Shown here piece by piece: positions 27,272 to 36,068 of a DNA stretch of 64,000 nucleotides (its first letter is position 1; every line of letters begins with the position of its first letter). Location of the stretch: assembly GCF_900142365.1 (NCBI RefSeq), contig NZ_FRAP01000005.1, forward strand, positions 241,124-305,123, written 5' to 3'. The stretch comes from Pseudonocardia thermophila (GTDB lineage Bacteria; Actinomycetota; Actinomycetes; Mycobacteriales; Pseudonocardiaceae). The position numbers were made by a program, and so were the translations under genes. Below the pieces are notes generated by a model that ran no database searches, was not told where the DNA came from, and saw only the letters and a program-made list of their open reading frames with translations.

Positions 27272-28404
27272 GACGGCACCGCCACGGCCGCGGCGCCGGG
27301 CCGCCCTGCGGCCCGGCGGGTGGCGGACTCCGGTGAGTCGCCCGGCGGCAGCGCGACCGCGTCGTCGTCGGCCCAGTCCAGCGTGACCGCCCCGCCGACC
27401 GGGACGGGCACGGGGTCCAGCTCGGCGAGGACGTCGCAGCCGCCTGCCTCCGCGACGACGTGCGTGCTGTCGCCCATGAACTGGGAGAAGCGGATCCGGG
27501 CCGGGACCCGGCCGCCGGTGCCGACACGCACGGCGCGGGGCCGGACGGCCACCAGCACGGGCGCGTCGGACGGCAGGCCGTGCGGGTTGCGGCACCCCAC
27601 GACCGCCCCCTCCGGCGCCGGCGCGGTGAGCACGACCGTGCAGCCGTCCGGCCCGGTCTCGCGGACCCGGCCGGGCAGCAGGTTCGCGTCGGTGAGGAAG
27701 CTCGCCACGAACGGGTCCCGCGGCTCGCGGCAGACCTGCTCCGGCGGGCCGAGCTGCACCAGTTTCCCCCGATTCATCACCCCGACCAGGTCGCCGAGGG
27801 CGAACGCCTCGTCCTTGTCGTGGGTGACGTAGACCATCGTCACGCCCGTGGCCGCCTGCAGCTCGCGCAGCTCGATGCGCATCTCGGCGCGCAGCTTCGC
27901 GTCGAGGCTGCTCAGCGGCTCGTCGAGCAGCAGCACCGCGGGCTGCACCACCAGCGCCCTGGCCAGCGCCACCCGCTGGCGCTGCCCGCCGGACAGCTCC
28001 TCCGGGTAGCGGTCGCGGTACTCGGTCAGGCGCACCAGCGCGAGCGCGGCCGCCGCGGCCTGCCGGTCGGCCGGGGTGAGCCGGCCGCGCCTGCGCCGGG
28101 CCCGCAGCCCGAACAGCACGTTCTCCAGCACGGACAGGTGGGGGAACAGGGCGTGGGTCTGGAACACCATCGACAGCCCGCGCTTGCGCACGGGCAGGTC
28201 CGCGACGTCCCGCCCGCCGAGCGCGATCGTCCCCGACTCGATGCCCACGAACCCGGCGATGCTGCCGAGCAGCGTGGACTTTCCGCAGCCGGACGGGCCG
28301 AGCAGTGCGAGGGTGGTGCCGCTGGCCAGGTGGAAGCTCACGCCGTCGACGGCGAGGACGTCGCCGTAGCGCACGCGGACGTCGGTGACGGTCAGCTCGG
28401 CCAT
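27268..28404 (-). CDS. ABC transporter ATP-binding protein (PotA-like, with TOBE domain)
   Basis: This 378-residue ATPase has Walker A GPSGCGKST, Q-loop FQTHALFPHL, signature LSGGQRQRV, Walker B VLLLDEPLSSLD and switch His in VYVTHDKDEA. A C-terminal TOBE_2 domain (about 280-355) is of the kind that senses substrate or regulates transport. Iron, thiamine, polyamines and phosphonates are all carried by this class. The expected binding-protein gene just upstream survives only as a fragment, so the transporter may not function unless it borrows another binding protein. Confidence 0.92.
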   Translation of the reverse strand: MAELTVTDVRVRYGDVLAVDGVSFHLASGTTLALLGPSGCGKSTLLGSIAGFVGIESGTIALGGRDVADLPVRKRGLSMVFQTHALFPHLSVLENVLFGLRARRRRGRLTPADRQAAAAALALVRLTEYRDRYPEELSGGQRQRVALARALVVQPAVLLLDEPLSSLDAKLRAEMRIELRELQAATGVTMVYVTHDKDEAFALGDLVGVMNRGKLVQLGPPEQVCREPRDPFVASFLTDANLLPGRVRETGPDGCTVVLTAPAPEGAVVGCRNPHGLPSDAPVLVAVRPRAVRVGTGGRVPARIRFSQFMGDSTHVVAEAGGCDVLAELDPVPVPVGGAVTLDWADDDAVALPPGDSPESATRRAAGRPGAAAVAVPS

Positions 28405-28411
28405 CGGCGGT

Positions 28412-28750
28412 TCACCCCGACACGATCGCCGCGAAGCGCTCGGCGACCCGGTCGTGCACGGCGAGCAGCGCGGCGTTGTCCGGCGTGACGAGCCGGCCGA
28501 GATCGGCAGGCACGAGCGCGGCGACCTCCGGCGGGAGCTGCGTGCCGGGGTGCACGGGCGCGTAGAACTGGGTCTCGGCCTGCAGCCGCTGCTGCTCGGG
28601 CTGCAGCAGGAAGTCGATGAACTTCGCCGCACCGTCCGGGTTCGGCGCGCCCTGCGGGATCGCCGCCTGGATGCGGAACGCCGGGGTGCCCTCGCGCGGG
28701 TAGACGGCCGCGAGCGGCAGGCCCGACTTCTGCGCGATGCCGATGCGGGT
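28412..28750 (-). pseudogene. C-terminal fragment of a PotD/family 1-type solute-binding protein
   Basis: Reading the minus strand from about 28750 gives an open stretch of about 110 residues (IAQKSGLPLAAVYPREGTPA, then NPDGAAKFIDFLLQPEQQRL, then FYAPVHPGTQLPPEV) that ends at a TGA at 28412-28414, 7 nt before the PotA-like start. The PEGTP-like motif and the 'AAKFIDFLLQPEQQ' segment are hallmarks of the C-terminal part of polyamine/iron-type binding proteins. The N-terminal two-thirds, signal peptide and promoter are missing; at about 28750 the sequence switches to a different gene on the other strand. Confidence 0.75.
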
Positions 28751-29057
28751 GGCGGCCCTCCTGGAGCAGGTCGCCTACTCCCCGTACGGCCAGCCCATCA
28801 CCGCGACCTACCTCGACTACCTGCTGCCCCTGTCCGAGGACGTGCCTGACGTCGCGCAGGAGCACCTCGAGACGCCGAGCGAGCTGATCCCGGGCGGGTT
28901 CCAGGGGCTCGGCGAGAGCGGCATCATCCCGCCCCCGGCGGCCATCGCCAACGCCGTGGCCGCAGCCGTCCCGGAGATCGCCGACCGCCTGACCGCGCTG
29001 CCGATGTCGCCGTCGGCCGTGTGGACGCTGCTCGACGAGGCGGGCCTCACCCGCTGA
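28751..29057 (+). pseudogene. C-terminal fragment of a second molybdenum-hydroxylase large subunit
   Basis: About 100 residues (VAALLEQVAYSPYGQPITAT, then YLLPLSEDVPDV, ETPSELIPGGFQGLGESG, ending DEAGLTR) match the extreme C-terminus of CoxL/xanthine-dehydrogenase-type subunits, including the active-site region where GGFQGLGESG corresponds to GGKGxGE-type loops. The rest of the gene is absent; it is cut at about 28750 by the junction with the binding-protein fragment. A perfect stem-loop follows the stop, suggesting the native 3' end and terminator are retained. It is not a copy of the large subunit at 1803-4250. Confidence 0.75.
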
Positions 29058-29074
29058 TCGCGGCACCGCACCTG

Positions 29075-29110
29075 GGCGGGGTGGGAGCCGATTCCCCGGC
29101 CCACCCCGCC
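29075..29110 (+). terminator. Stem-loop after the hydroxylase fragment
   Basis: A perfect 11-bp inverted repeat (GGCGGGGTGGG / CCCACCCCGCC) with a 14-nt loop begins 18 nt after the stop codon. It is probably the original terminator of the truncated gene. Confidence 0.55.
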
Positions 29111-29245
29111 GGGGCGTTCCCGGCAGTCGAGGGATCGAGCACGCGCCTGGCGCGATGTAGGCGGGCCCAGCCACCACAGCGCCGAGAGGCCCCCATCCCG
29201 CGACCACGACTCGTCGCACCAGCCCGTCCGGTCGAGTCTCCGAGC

Positions 29246-30240
29246 TCACGACAACTTGTGCTTGGTGACCTTCCCGGAGGCGTTGCGGGGCAGCTGGGCG
29301 ACGTACTCGATCACTCTCGGGATCTTGAACCCGGCGATCCGCCCTCGGCAGAAGTCCTTGAGCTCGTCGATGTCCGGCCGCCTGCCGGGGGCCACGAGGT
29401 ACGCCTTCACCCTCTGTCCCCACCGTTCGTCGACGACACCGACGACCGCGGCGTCGACGATGTCGGGATGAGCGCACAGGGCGCGTTCGACCTCCAGCGG
29501 GTAGACGTTCTCGCCGCCGGAGATGATCAGGGCGCTCTTCCGGTCCACCAGGTAGAGGAAGCCGTCGCCGTCCCAGCGGCCGATGTCACCGGTGTGCAGC
29601 CAGCCGTCGGCGAGCGTCTCCGCCGTGGCGTCCGGCCGCCGCCAGTACTCACGCATGACGGAGTCGGAACGCACGAGTATCTCGCCGACGCCGTCACCGT
29701 TGACCTCGCCCAGGCGGACTTCGTACCCGAGCAGCGGGCGCCCGCACGACCGCAGCAGTTCCTCGTTCCGGTCGACGACCGCGCGCCGGTGCGCCTCCGC
29801 CCCGAGCACCGTCACGATGACCCCAGCCTCGGTCTGCCCGTACGTCTGCACGTAGTCGGCCGGACAGCGGTCCATCATCCGGATCAGCACGCCCGGGTCG
29901 ATCGGCGAGCCGCCGTACATGACCCGGCGGACCCCGGGGAACGTGCTGCCCGCGTCGTTCAGCGCGTGCATCATCGTCGGCACGACCCCGAGCGCGGTCG
30001 CCCGATGCCGTTCCGCCAGCTGTTCCACCGTGTCCGGGTCGAACCGCGGCGGGAGCACCACGGTGGCGCCGGCGAGCAGGTGCGCGAACTGGTAGATGGC
30101 GCCCCCTGCATGGAACTGCGGCACGCACTGCAGGATCCGCTCGTCCGCGGTGATGCCGATGCCGCACATCAGGTAGTACGTTCCGGCGAGGAACTGACGG
30201 TGCGTGAGGGCGGCGCCTTTGGGCCTGCCCGTCGTGCCGT
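29246..30240 (-). pseudogene. 5'-truncated AMP-forming acyl-CoA ligase
   Basis: The minus strand encodes the C-terminal two-thirds of an adenylating ligase: GTTGRPKGAALTHRQ (second half of the phosphate loop), YGQTEAG, LHTGDIGRWDGDGFLYLVDR, and the C-terminal NASGKVTKHKL with the catalytic Lys. Immediately upstream of the loop the frame reads CRYPDGTTG, where family members have YTSGTTG, and no N-terminal ligase domain can be found before it. An internal Met at 30169 begins an open stretch of 307 residues, but that product would lack the ATP-binding N-domain. It is a truncated gene. Confidence 0.75.
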
Positions 30241-30345
30241 CAGGGTAACGACAGGTACGAGCGAGGCGCCGGCTGAGCAGAAGCGCGTACTCGGCACGGG
30301 CGCCTCAGCACCTCACGAGAGACGGATCGTCACCGACCCCGAGTC

Positions 30346-30384
30346 GGTACCCAGCCCGTCGACGGACTCGACGGGCTGGGTACC
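30346..30384 (-). terminator. Perfect 17-bp stem-loop downstream of amidase
   Basis: GGTACCCAGCCCGTCGA (30346-30362) and its exact reverse complement (30368-30384) flank a 5-nt loop. It lies about 77 nt beyond the amidase stop and separates it from the truncated ligase. A terminator for the amidase transcript is the simplest reading. Confidence 0.6.
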
Positions 30385-30460
30385 ACGGGTCGTGTTGCGG
30401 GGTCCGCGTCGAATGCGCTCCCCGATGCTGGAGTCCAGTGCGGCTGCTGCCGCTCCGCCG

Positions 30461-31888
30461 CTAGAGAGTCGGCCGGTGCTGGCGCCAGGGCGCTGCTCCC
30501 TCGTAGGCCGCGGCTGCCGTGAACACCGAGAGATCGTCGAAGGCGGGCCCGATGATCTGCATCCCGGTCGGCACCCCGCTCGTCGGGGAGAACCCGGTCG
30601 GCACCGAGGCGACCGGCAGCGGACTGACCAGGTTGAACGGGTAGGTCAGCACCCAACCGAGGTAGGGATCGACGTGCTTGCCGTTGATCGTGAAGGTCTT
30701 GTCCTCGTTGTCGTGGCAGGCCGCGACCGAGGGCACGGCCAACGTGGGGCACAGGACCAGGTCGTAGTCCTCGAAGACCTTCCCGATCTTCTGGTACATC
30801 TGGTACCGGACGCGGTGGACTCCGTAGAAGCGGTCCACAGTGTGGGTGGATCCGCGTTCGATGAGCTTGACGACGAACGGGTCCATCTCGAAGCGCCACC
30901 GCGGGAGCTGATCGCCGGCGAGCGCCCAGAACAGGCCCTCCCAGTTGACCAGCCAGGCATCCAGCACGCCGTAGTCCCAGCCCAGGTCGACCTCGTCAAC
31001 GGTGCAGCCGAGCGTCTCGAAGACCGCGGCGGCTCGCCGGGTGTTCTGCTGGACTTCCTCGGAGATCTCGACGTATCCGAGGTCCATGGACAACGCGATC
31101 CGGCGACCGGAGAGCGGTTCGAACTCGGTCGGCAGAGTGATCTTGTCCCGCAGCGAGTGGATGTCGGCGGGGTGCTGGCCGGACATGACGTTCTGCATCA
31201 GGGCCGCGTCCGCGACGCTGCGGGTCATGGGTCCGTAGTGGAGCACCATCTCACTCGGGTGCTCGCGGTCGAGCGGGTTGCGACCGAACGGCGGCTTGTA
31301 GCCGAAGATGCCGCACGCGGAGGCCGGGATCCTGATCGAGCCACCACCGTCCGTGCCGTCCGCGATCGTCGTCATCCCGGCTGCGAGCGCCGCCCCCGCG
31401 CCGCCGGAGGACCCACCCGGACTGAACTCGGTGTTCCACGGATTGCGCGTGATCCCCCACAGCAGGCTCCGGGTGACCGCGGCGTGCCCGTGCTCCGGGG
31501 TGGTCGTCCGGCAGTGGATGATCGCGCCTGCCTCGGACAACCGCTCGACCGTCGGTGCAGATCGTTCGGGGCGGAAGTCCGCGAACGCCTTCGAACCGTA
31601 GGTCGTGATCTCACCCGCGACCGGGTGGTAGTCCTTGATGGCGCAGGGCACGCCCTCGAGCGGACGAGTCTCGTCCGGGTTCCGCGCGTACACCGATTCG
31701 GCCTCTCGGGCCTGCTCGAGCGCGCGCTCGAAGTAGTTGTAGGTCAAGCAGTTCAGCCGCTCGCCCACTTCCTCCGTGCGCTTGATCAACGCCTGCATCA
31801 GCTCGACCGGCGACAGAGTGCGCGCACGGAATGCGGAGAGCGCTTCCGTCGCGGTGATGTAGCAGAGGTCGGAATCTGTGTACTCCAT
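30461..31888 (-). CDS. Amidase (amidase-signature family)
   Basis: This 475-residue hydrolase belongs to the amidase-signature family, which cleaves C-N amide bonds through a Ser-cisSer-Lys triad. The catalytic Lys is in CAIKDYHP, and the serines are in the Gly/Ser-rich stretch SPGGSSGGAGAALAAGM, followed by DGGGSIRIPASACGIFGYKP. Length is typical. ATG 31888 is the start that gives the family N-terminus; the upstream frame shows no homology. It is divergent from a LuxR regulator, which probably controls it. Substrate unknown. Confidence 0.9.
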   Translation of the reverse strand: MEYTDSDLCYITATEALSAFRARTLSPVELMQALIKRTEEVGERLNCLTYNYFERALEQAREAESVYARNPDETRPLEGVPCAIKDYHPVAGEITTYGSKAFADFRPERSAPTVERLSEAGAIIHCRTTTPEHGHAAVTRSLLWGITRNPWNTEFSPGGSSGGAGAALAAGMTTIADGTDGGGSIRIPASACGIFGYKPPFGRNPLDREHPSEMVLHYGPMTRSVADAALMQNVMSGQHPADIHSLRDKITLPTEFEPLSGRRIALSMDLGYVEISEEVQQNTRRAAAVFETLGCTVDEVDLGWDYGVLDAWLVNWEGLFWALAGDQLPRWRFEMDPFVVKLIERGSTHTVDRFYGVHRVRYQMYQKIGKVFEDYDLVLCPTLAVPSVAACHDNEDKTFTINGKHVDPYLGWVLTYPFNLVSPLPVASVPTGFSPTSGVPTGMQIIGPAFDDLSVFTAAAAYEGAAPWRQHRPTL

Positions 31889-32202
31889 CGCGTTTCCATC
31901 CTTGTGGAGGCGGAGATCTCGGGCCTGGTGGCGAGGACCGTAGCCAGCGGCTGCCCGCCCCGGCATCGGTCGATCGACCCACCCCGAAAGGGGGCCGCCG
32001 CGTGGCCACGGGCAGCGGCCGATCGCCGCGGCCCGGGCATCGGGCGGTGCGTCCGACGCTCTCTCCGCAGCTCCCAGGAGGGGCCCTTGAAGATGCCTGC
32101 GAGGACCCCCACCATGCACTCGGTGCACCCCAGGCCCCTGGAGCTCTGCACCAGCGAGGACGCGACCCTGATCAGCTGCGGAACAGGCCACGGGAGGTGC
32201 TG
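31889..32202. promoter_or_regulatory. Divergent amidase/LuxR intergenic region
   Basis: These 314 bp contain no credible gene. A small palindrome TGCAC-TCG-GTGCA (32115-32127) lies about 75 bp before the LuxR start and could be an operator. GGGAGG at 32192-32197 is the ribosome binding site of the LuxR gene. Confidence 0.4.
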
Positions 32203-33198
32203 GTGAAGGCGTCGACGGTCGCCGCGATCGCCGAGGTGGGATCGATCGTCGCGGACGCGGTGCGGCAGGCGGCCGACCCGGCGAGCATCTGGGAACCGCT
32301 GCGTCGAATCGCATCCTTCGACGCGGCGATGATCTCGATCCGCGATCCCTTGACCGGACAGCACCAGCCACTGACCAACAAGGGGTACGAAGAACCGTTG
32401 CTCCGGTTCATCAATCGCGAGTACCTCTCCTGCCACAGCTACGACGTCGCCCGGGCCCGGCGCAAACCGATTCGGATGCAGGACGTCGGCCCCAGCTTCT
32501 ACCAGACCCGGGTTTATCGGGAGTTCCTCGCCGACGCAGGTTATCGCGAAGGTTTCACCCTCGTCCTCCGCTCCGGCGGCGAACGCGGACGCATCACCGG
32601 ACTGATGACCATGAGCTTCGGCGAAGCGCGCGCCGCGGACTGCCTCGCCCGGCGCGGACTGGAGCTCGTTGCGCCCGTACTGGGCAGACTGGTGGACGTC
32701 AGCCGCAACTCGACCTGGCTGACCAGGATGCTCGAATCCAACGCGGCGGCCTACATGGTCGACAGCAACGGGAACGTCATTCCTGCCGGGCCGGGCGACA
32801 CCCCGATCGAACCGTCCGCCGTCACGATCTCGGCATGCCGCAGACTCCTGGCGAGCAGCAATTCATCGCTGGTCGGATACGGCGCTCGCCGCGAAGGCGA
32901 GACCTGGGAGCGCGTGCACATCGTCCGCCTGCCGGACATCCCGCCGATGAACAGCTCACACGTGGTGCTGATGATCCGCCACGCGGCGCTCCCGCACGGC
33001 ATCACCGAACGCGAGCTCGAGGTCCTCACCCTGATCTCGCGCGGCATGTCCAACCGGGAGATCGGCGCGAGGTTGCACATCAGCCCGCGGACGATCGGCC
33101 GGCACGTCGAGCACCTCCTGCTCAAGACCGGCCGAGCGAACCGCTCAGCCCTGGCGTCGTACGCCGTGGAAGAGGGAGTGATCAAGCTCGGCTTGTAG
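32203..33198 (+). CDS. LuxR-type HTH transcriptional regulator
   Basis: This 331-residue regulator has a GAF-like N-terminal sensory region (about 1-175) and a C-terminal LuxR/GerE helix-turn-helix (ITERELEVLTLISRGMSNREIGARLHISPRTIGRHVEHLLLKTG). No receiver domain or Walker motif is visible, so it is not a response regulator or LAL protein. The GTG at 32203 is chosen because GGGAGG is 5 nt upstream; another in-frame GTG overlaps that site. It is divergent from the amidase and is the likely regulator of amide use. Confidence 0.85.
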   Translation: MKASTVAAIAEVGSIVADAVRQAADPASIWEPLRRIASFDAAMISIRDPLTGQHQPLTNKGYEEPLLRFINREYLSCHSYDVARARRKPIRMQDVGPSFYQTRVYREFLADAGYREGFTLVLRSGGERGRITGLMTMSFGEARAADCLARRGLELVAPVLGRLVDVSRNSTWLTRMLESNAAAYMVDSNGNVIPAGPGDTPIEPSAVTISACRRLLASSNSSLVGYGARREGETWERVHIVRLPDIPPMNSSHVVLMIRHAALPHGITERELEVLTLISRGMSNREIGARLHISPRTIGRHVEHLLLKTGRANRSALASYAVEEGVIKLGL

Positions 33199-33363
33199 AT
33201 GCGAAGCGCACGAGCGCGCACCACGCTGCACCGTACGCACCGGGTTCGACGAGTACGCGCTCGTTCCGCGTGCCGCGTCGGAATCCTCACCGACCCCGAC
33301 GAGCGGCTCGCGCTGCACCTCGCCTGCCGCAGCGTCCTGTTCCACAGCTGAGACCGACCACAC

Positions 33364-33377
33364 AGGACGAAGGTCCC
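33364..33377. promoter_or_regulatory. DosR-box-like palindrome upstream of the stress cluster
   Basis: AGGAC-GAAG-GTCCC has GGAC/GTCC half-sites with a 4-bp spacer, the same layout as the mycobacterial DosR box core (GGGAC, 4 bp, GTCCC), with one arm position different. It is about 62 bp before the DUF1918 start. GGGAC half-sites also occur in the Hsp20/Usp divergent gap (34126-34331). Because the downstream gene families are classic DosR-regulon members, I read it as a hypoxia/dormancy regulator site. Confidence 0.45.
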
Positions 33378-33438
33378 TGGACGAGCCGTCGATCAGCGCA
33401 GAACGATGGTCCGTGGCGACGAGAGGAGGGACGACGAG

Positions 33439-33663
33439 GTGGACGCCACCGTGGACGCCGACGTGGGCGACTACATCTACGTCCCGGGCCCCGTCTACGC
33501 CGCAGGCTCCGCCATCCACGCCCACAGCCGGCAGGCGAAGGTCCTCGAGGTCATCGAGGACGGGGGGCGCAAGCACTACCGCGTCCGCTGGCAGGAAGGG
33601 CAGGAAACCCTGTACTTCCCCGGCCCTGACGCCCAGGTGGAGCGCGCCTCCGACGGAGGCTGA
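33439..33663 (+). CDS. DUF1918 small protein
   Basis: This 74-residue protein matches DUF1918, an actinobacterial family of small SH3-like beta proteins: VGDYIYVPGPVY, then AKVLEVIEDGGRKHYRVRW and ETLYFPGPDAQV. The GTG at 33439 is chosen because GAGGAGGG precedes it with an 8-nt spacing; an ATG at 33406 would add a charged tail and lacks a ribosome binding site. Function is unknown, but such genes frequently travel with stress and hypoxia genes. It is convergent with the Hsp20 gene, 15 bp away. Confidence 0.82.
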   Translation: MDATVDADVGDYIYVPGPVYAAGSAIHAHSRQAKVLEVIEDGGRKHYRVRWQEGQETLYFPGPDAQVERASDGG

Positions 33664-33678
33664 CCCAGGCCCCGTCCA

Positions 33679-34125
33679 TCACGCCGCGGTCACCGGGATG
33701 GTGACCGGCTCGGACGGCTGCGGCGCGGGCGCCACCGGCACGCGGATCTCGAGGATCCCGTGCTTGTAGGACGCCGAGATGTCGTCCTCGGCGACGTTCT
33801 CCGGCAGCCGCAGCGCACGCATCATGCTCCCGTAGCGCAGCTCGCGGCGGGTGTAACCGGCGCGCTCCCGGTTCGACTCCAGCCTGCGCTCCGCCTTGAT
33901 GCGCAGGATCCCGTCCGCCACGGTGATCCGGACGTCCTTCGCAGGATCGATCCCGGGGATCTCCGCCTTGATCACCAGGGCGTCGCCGTCGCGGAACTCG
34001 TCCACGCGGATGAGCCAGTCCCTCAGGGAGCCCGTCGGCCGCCGCCGGCGCAGGCGATCCAGCAGGCGACGACCACGCCCGGTGGTGACCGGAACGGTCC
34101 GTTCGCGGCGCGAGATGGGGATCAT
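33679..34125 (-). CDS. Hsp20/alpha-crystallin small heat-shock protein
   Basis: This 148-residue chaperone has a short basic N-terminal arm, an alpha-crystallin domain (about 45-130) with IKAEIPGIDPAKDVRITV and the conserved A-x-x-x-n-GvL-like SYKHGILEIRVP, and a C-terminal tail with IPV, the I-x-I/V anchor used for oligomerisation. It resembles mycobacterial HspX-type proteins that hold unfolding proteins during stasis. GAGGAGG precedes the ATG. It is divergent from the universal stress protein gene. Confidence 0.92.
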   Translation of the reverse strand: MIPISRRERTVPVTTGRGRRLLDRLRRRRPTGSLRDWLIRVDEFRDGDALVIKAEIPGIDPAKDVRITVADGILRIKAERRLESNRERAGYTRRELRYGSMMRALRLPENVAEDDISASYKHGILEIRVPVAPAPQPSEPVTIPVTAA

Positions 34126-34331
34126 CCGTCCTCCTCGGATCGCAGTTTCCGCTGTCGAGGCTGCACCGGGCCCGGGTCGGCGGGCAGGGTCTTCCGTCCC
34201 CCGGCAATCGCCCGGAGAGCCCACCGACCAGGCAGGACAACGACCCGCCCGCGAGGTGAGGGACCTCCGACGGCCCTGAGCCGGGACTTGCGCTCGTACC
34301 CGTCGCGCCGCGAGCCGGAGATGGTTCCGGC

Positions 34332-35204
34332 ATGCACCCGTCGTCGCCGCAGAAGCCGATCCTCGTCGCCTACGACGGCTCCCGGTCGGCCCGGACGGCA
34401 GCATCCTGGGCCGCCACGGAGGCCGCACTCAGCCGTCGACCACTGCGCCTGGTCCACGTGCTGCGGTGGCCCCTTCCCGAACTGGACGGGCTGAACCTCC
34501 CCGCAGCGCTTCGGGACGGCGACCGGGCACGGGAAGCGGCAGCGCAGCTCGTCTCGACCGGGATCGAGCAGATCCGCCGGTCGATGCCCGGCGTCGACGT
34601 GGGCGGGGACGTCCTGACGGGGAGTGCGGTCGACCTGCTGGCCGGCTCCGCCGAGGGAGCCTCTCTGCTCGTCCTCGGCGCCTCGGGGCAGACCGCCAGC
34701 CGGCGCGTGCTGCTTGGCTCCAGCGCCGCCGAGCTCACCCGCCGGGTCACCACGCCGGTCGCCGTGATCCGCAACCTCGACCCGGCGGAGACTCCCCGCG
34801 ACGTCGTCATCGGGATCGACGGCTCGGCGGTCGGCCGCCGCGTCATCGACGTCGGCTTCCGCTACGCGGCCCGGCGCGGCAAGCGCGTCGTCGCGGTCCA
34901 CGCGTGGTGCGACCTTCCGCTGGCGGCGCTCGGCGACGGCGCGGACCCGGACGCGGCGCGCCGGGAAGCCCGGGCGGTGCTCGCCGAGCAGCTCGCGGAC
35001 GCGCGGGTCCGCAACCCGCACGTGCCGGTCGAGGAGGTCGTCACCGTCGATCGCCCGGCGAGCGCGCTGCTGGACCGGGCGGAAGACGCAGCGCTGCTGG
35101 TGGTCGGCCGGCACGGCCGCGGAAAGACCGCGGACATGCCGCTGGGATCGGTCTGCCACGCCGTTCTGTACTACGCGCCCTGCCCCGTTCTGCTCGTCGT
35201 CTGA
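34332..35204 (+). CDS. Universal stress protein with tandem Usp domains
   Basis: This 290-residue protein contains two Usp domains in tandem (about 8-140 and 155-290). Each keeps the ATP-binding motif: GASGQTASRRVLLGSSA in the first and GRHGRGKTADMPLGSV in the second. The tandem form is the one induced by hypoxia in mycobacteria. GGAG is found upstream of the ATG. It is followed after 18 bp by the ribosome-hibernation gene on the same strand, so the two are probably co-transcribed. Confidence 0.92.
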   Translation: MHPSSPQKPILVAYDGSRSARTAASWAATEAALSRRPLRLVHVLRWPLPELDGLNLPAALRDGDRAREAAAQLVSTGIEQIRRSMPGVDVGGDVLTGSAVDLLAGSAEGASLLVLGASGQTASRRVLLGSSAAELTRRVTTPVAVIRNLDPAETPRDVVIGIDGSAVGRRVIDVGFRYAARRGKRVVAVHAWCDLPLAALGDGADPDAARREARAVLAEQLADARVRNPHVPVEEVVTVDRPASALLDRAEDAALLVVGRHGRGKTADMPLGSVCHAVLYYAPCPVLLVV

Positions 35205-35222
35205 AACCCTCTGGAGACCCAA

Positions 35223-36062
35223 GTGCGCAAATCGAGCGCGGCACCTGCACCGATCGACGTGCACGTGTCCGGAGACTGCCCCGCCGATGTCGAGGAATAC
35301 GCCAAGGAACGGATCGGCGCAGCCCTCCGCTTCGCCCGCGGCCCGGTGCTGCACGCCCGGGTCCGCATCACGCACCACGACGACCCGGCCGTCGACCTCC
35401 CGGTCGTCGCCCAGGCCAACCTGGACGTCAACGGCCGGCCCGTCCGATCTCAGGTGCGTGCCCGGACCGACCGCGAGGCCCTCGACCTCCTCAAGGACCG
35501 CCTCCGCAACCAGCTGCAGCACCGCCTGCGCCGCGCCGTCGGACACTGGGAGGACCGCCGGGGCCGCGGCGCCCTGCCCGCAGGCGGTCGTCCGCCCGGC
35601 GAGGTGCACGAATGGCGCCACGGCGACCCGCCGACCCGACGCCCGCCGTACTTCCCCCGTCCGCCCGAGGAGCGCCGGATCATCCGCCGCAAGACGTTCA
35701 CGCTCGACACGTGCACCGTCGACGAGGCCGTGTTCGACATGGAAGCCATGGACTACGACTTCCACCTGTTCACGGAGCTGGGGACCGAGCAGGACAGCGT
35801 GCTCTACCGAACCGGATCCGGCGACTACCGCCTCGCCCAGGTGCAGCCTCGCCCCGACGCCCTGGCCACGCACGCCGCACCGGTGACCGTCAGCGAGACA
35901 CCGGCTCCGGTGCTGTCGGCGGACGAAGCCGTCCAGCGGATGGCGGCGTTCGATTACCCGTTCCTCTTCTACGTCGACCGCGAGCGCGGCCGGGGCGCGG
36001 TGCTCTACCACCGCTACGACGGCCACTACGGGCTGATCACGCCCGCGGACGACGGAGGATGA
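35223..36062 (+). CDS. Ribosome hibernation factor with duplicated C-terminal domain (RafH-like)
   Basis: This 279-residue protein has an N-terminal ribosome-binding S30AE/RaiA domain (about 12-105, DVHVSGDCPADVEEYAKERI), a proline/arginine linker and two copies of the S30AE C-terminal domain (about 155-212, FTLDTCTVDEAVFDMEAMDY, and about 227-275, LSADEAVQRMAAFDYPFLFY). Standard long HPF has one such domain; the two-copy form is like the hypoxia-induced RafH of mycobacteria. It should bind idle 70S ribosomes in dormancy. GGAG precedes the GTG start. Confidence 0.88.
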   Translation: MRKSSAAPAPIDVHVSGDCPADVEEYAKERIGAALRFARGPVLHARVRITHHDDPAVDLPVVAQANLDVNGRPVRSQVRARTDREALDLLKDRLRNQLQHRLRRAVGHWEDRRGRGALPAGGRPPGEVHEWRHGDPPTRRPPYFPRPPEERRIIRRKTFTLDTCTVDEAVFDMEAMDYDFHLFTELGTEQDSVLYRTGSGDYRLAQVQPRPDALATHAAPVTVSETPAPVLSADEAVQRMAAFDYPFLFYVDRERGRGAVLYHRYDGHYGLITPADDGG

Positions 36063-36068
36063 GCAGCC

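Noticed and set aside
29021..32206. A 1061-codon open frame on the plus strand
   Set aside because: It runs antisense through the ligase fragment and the amidase, has no domain pattern and reflects codon-position GC bias.
34122..36026. A long minus-strand frame opposite Usp and HPF
   Set aside because: The plus strand holds two well-defined families with ribosome binding sites; the opposite frame has none.
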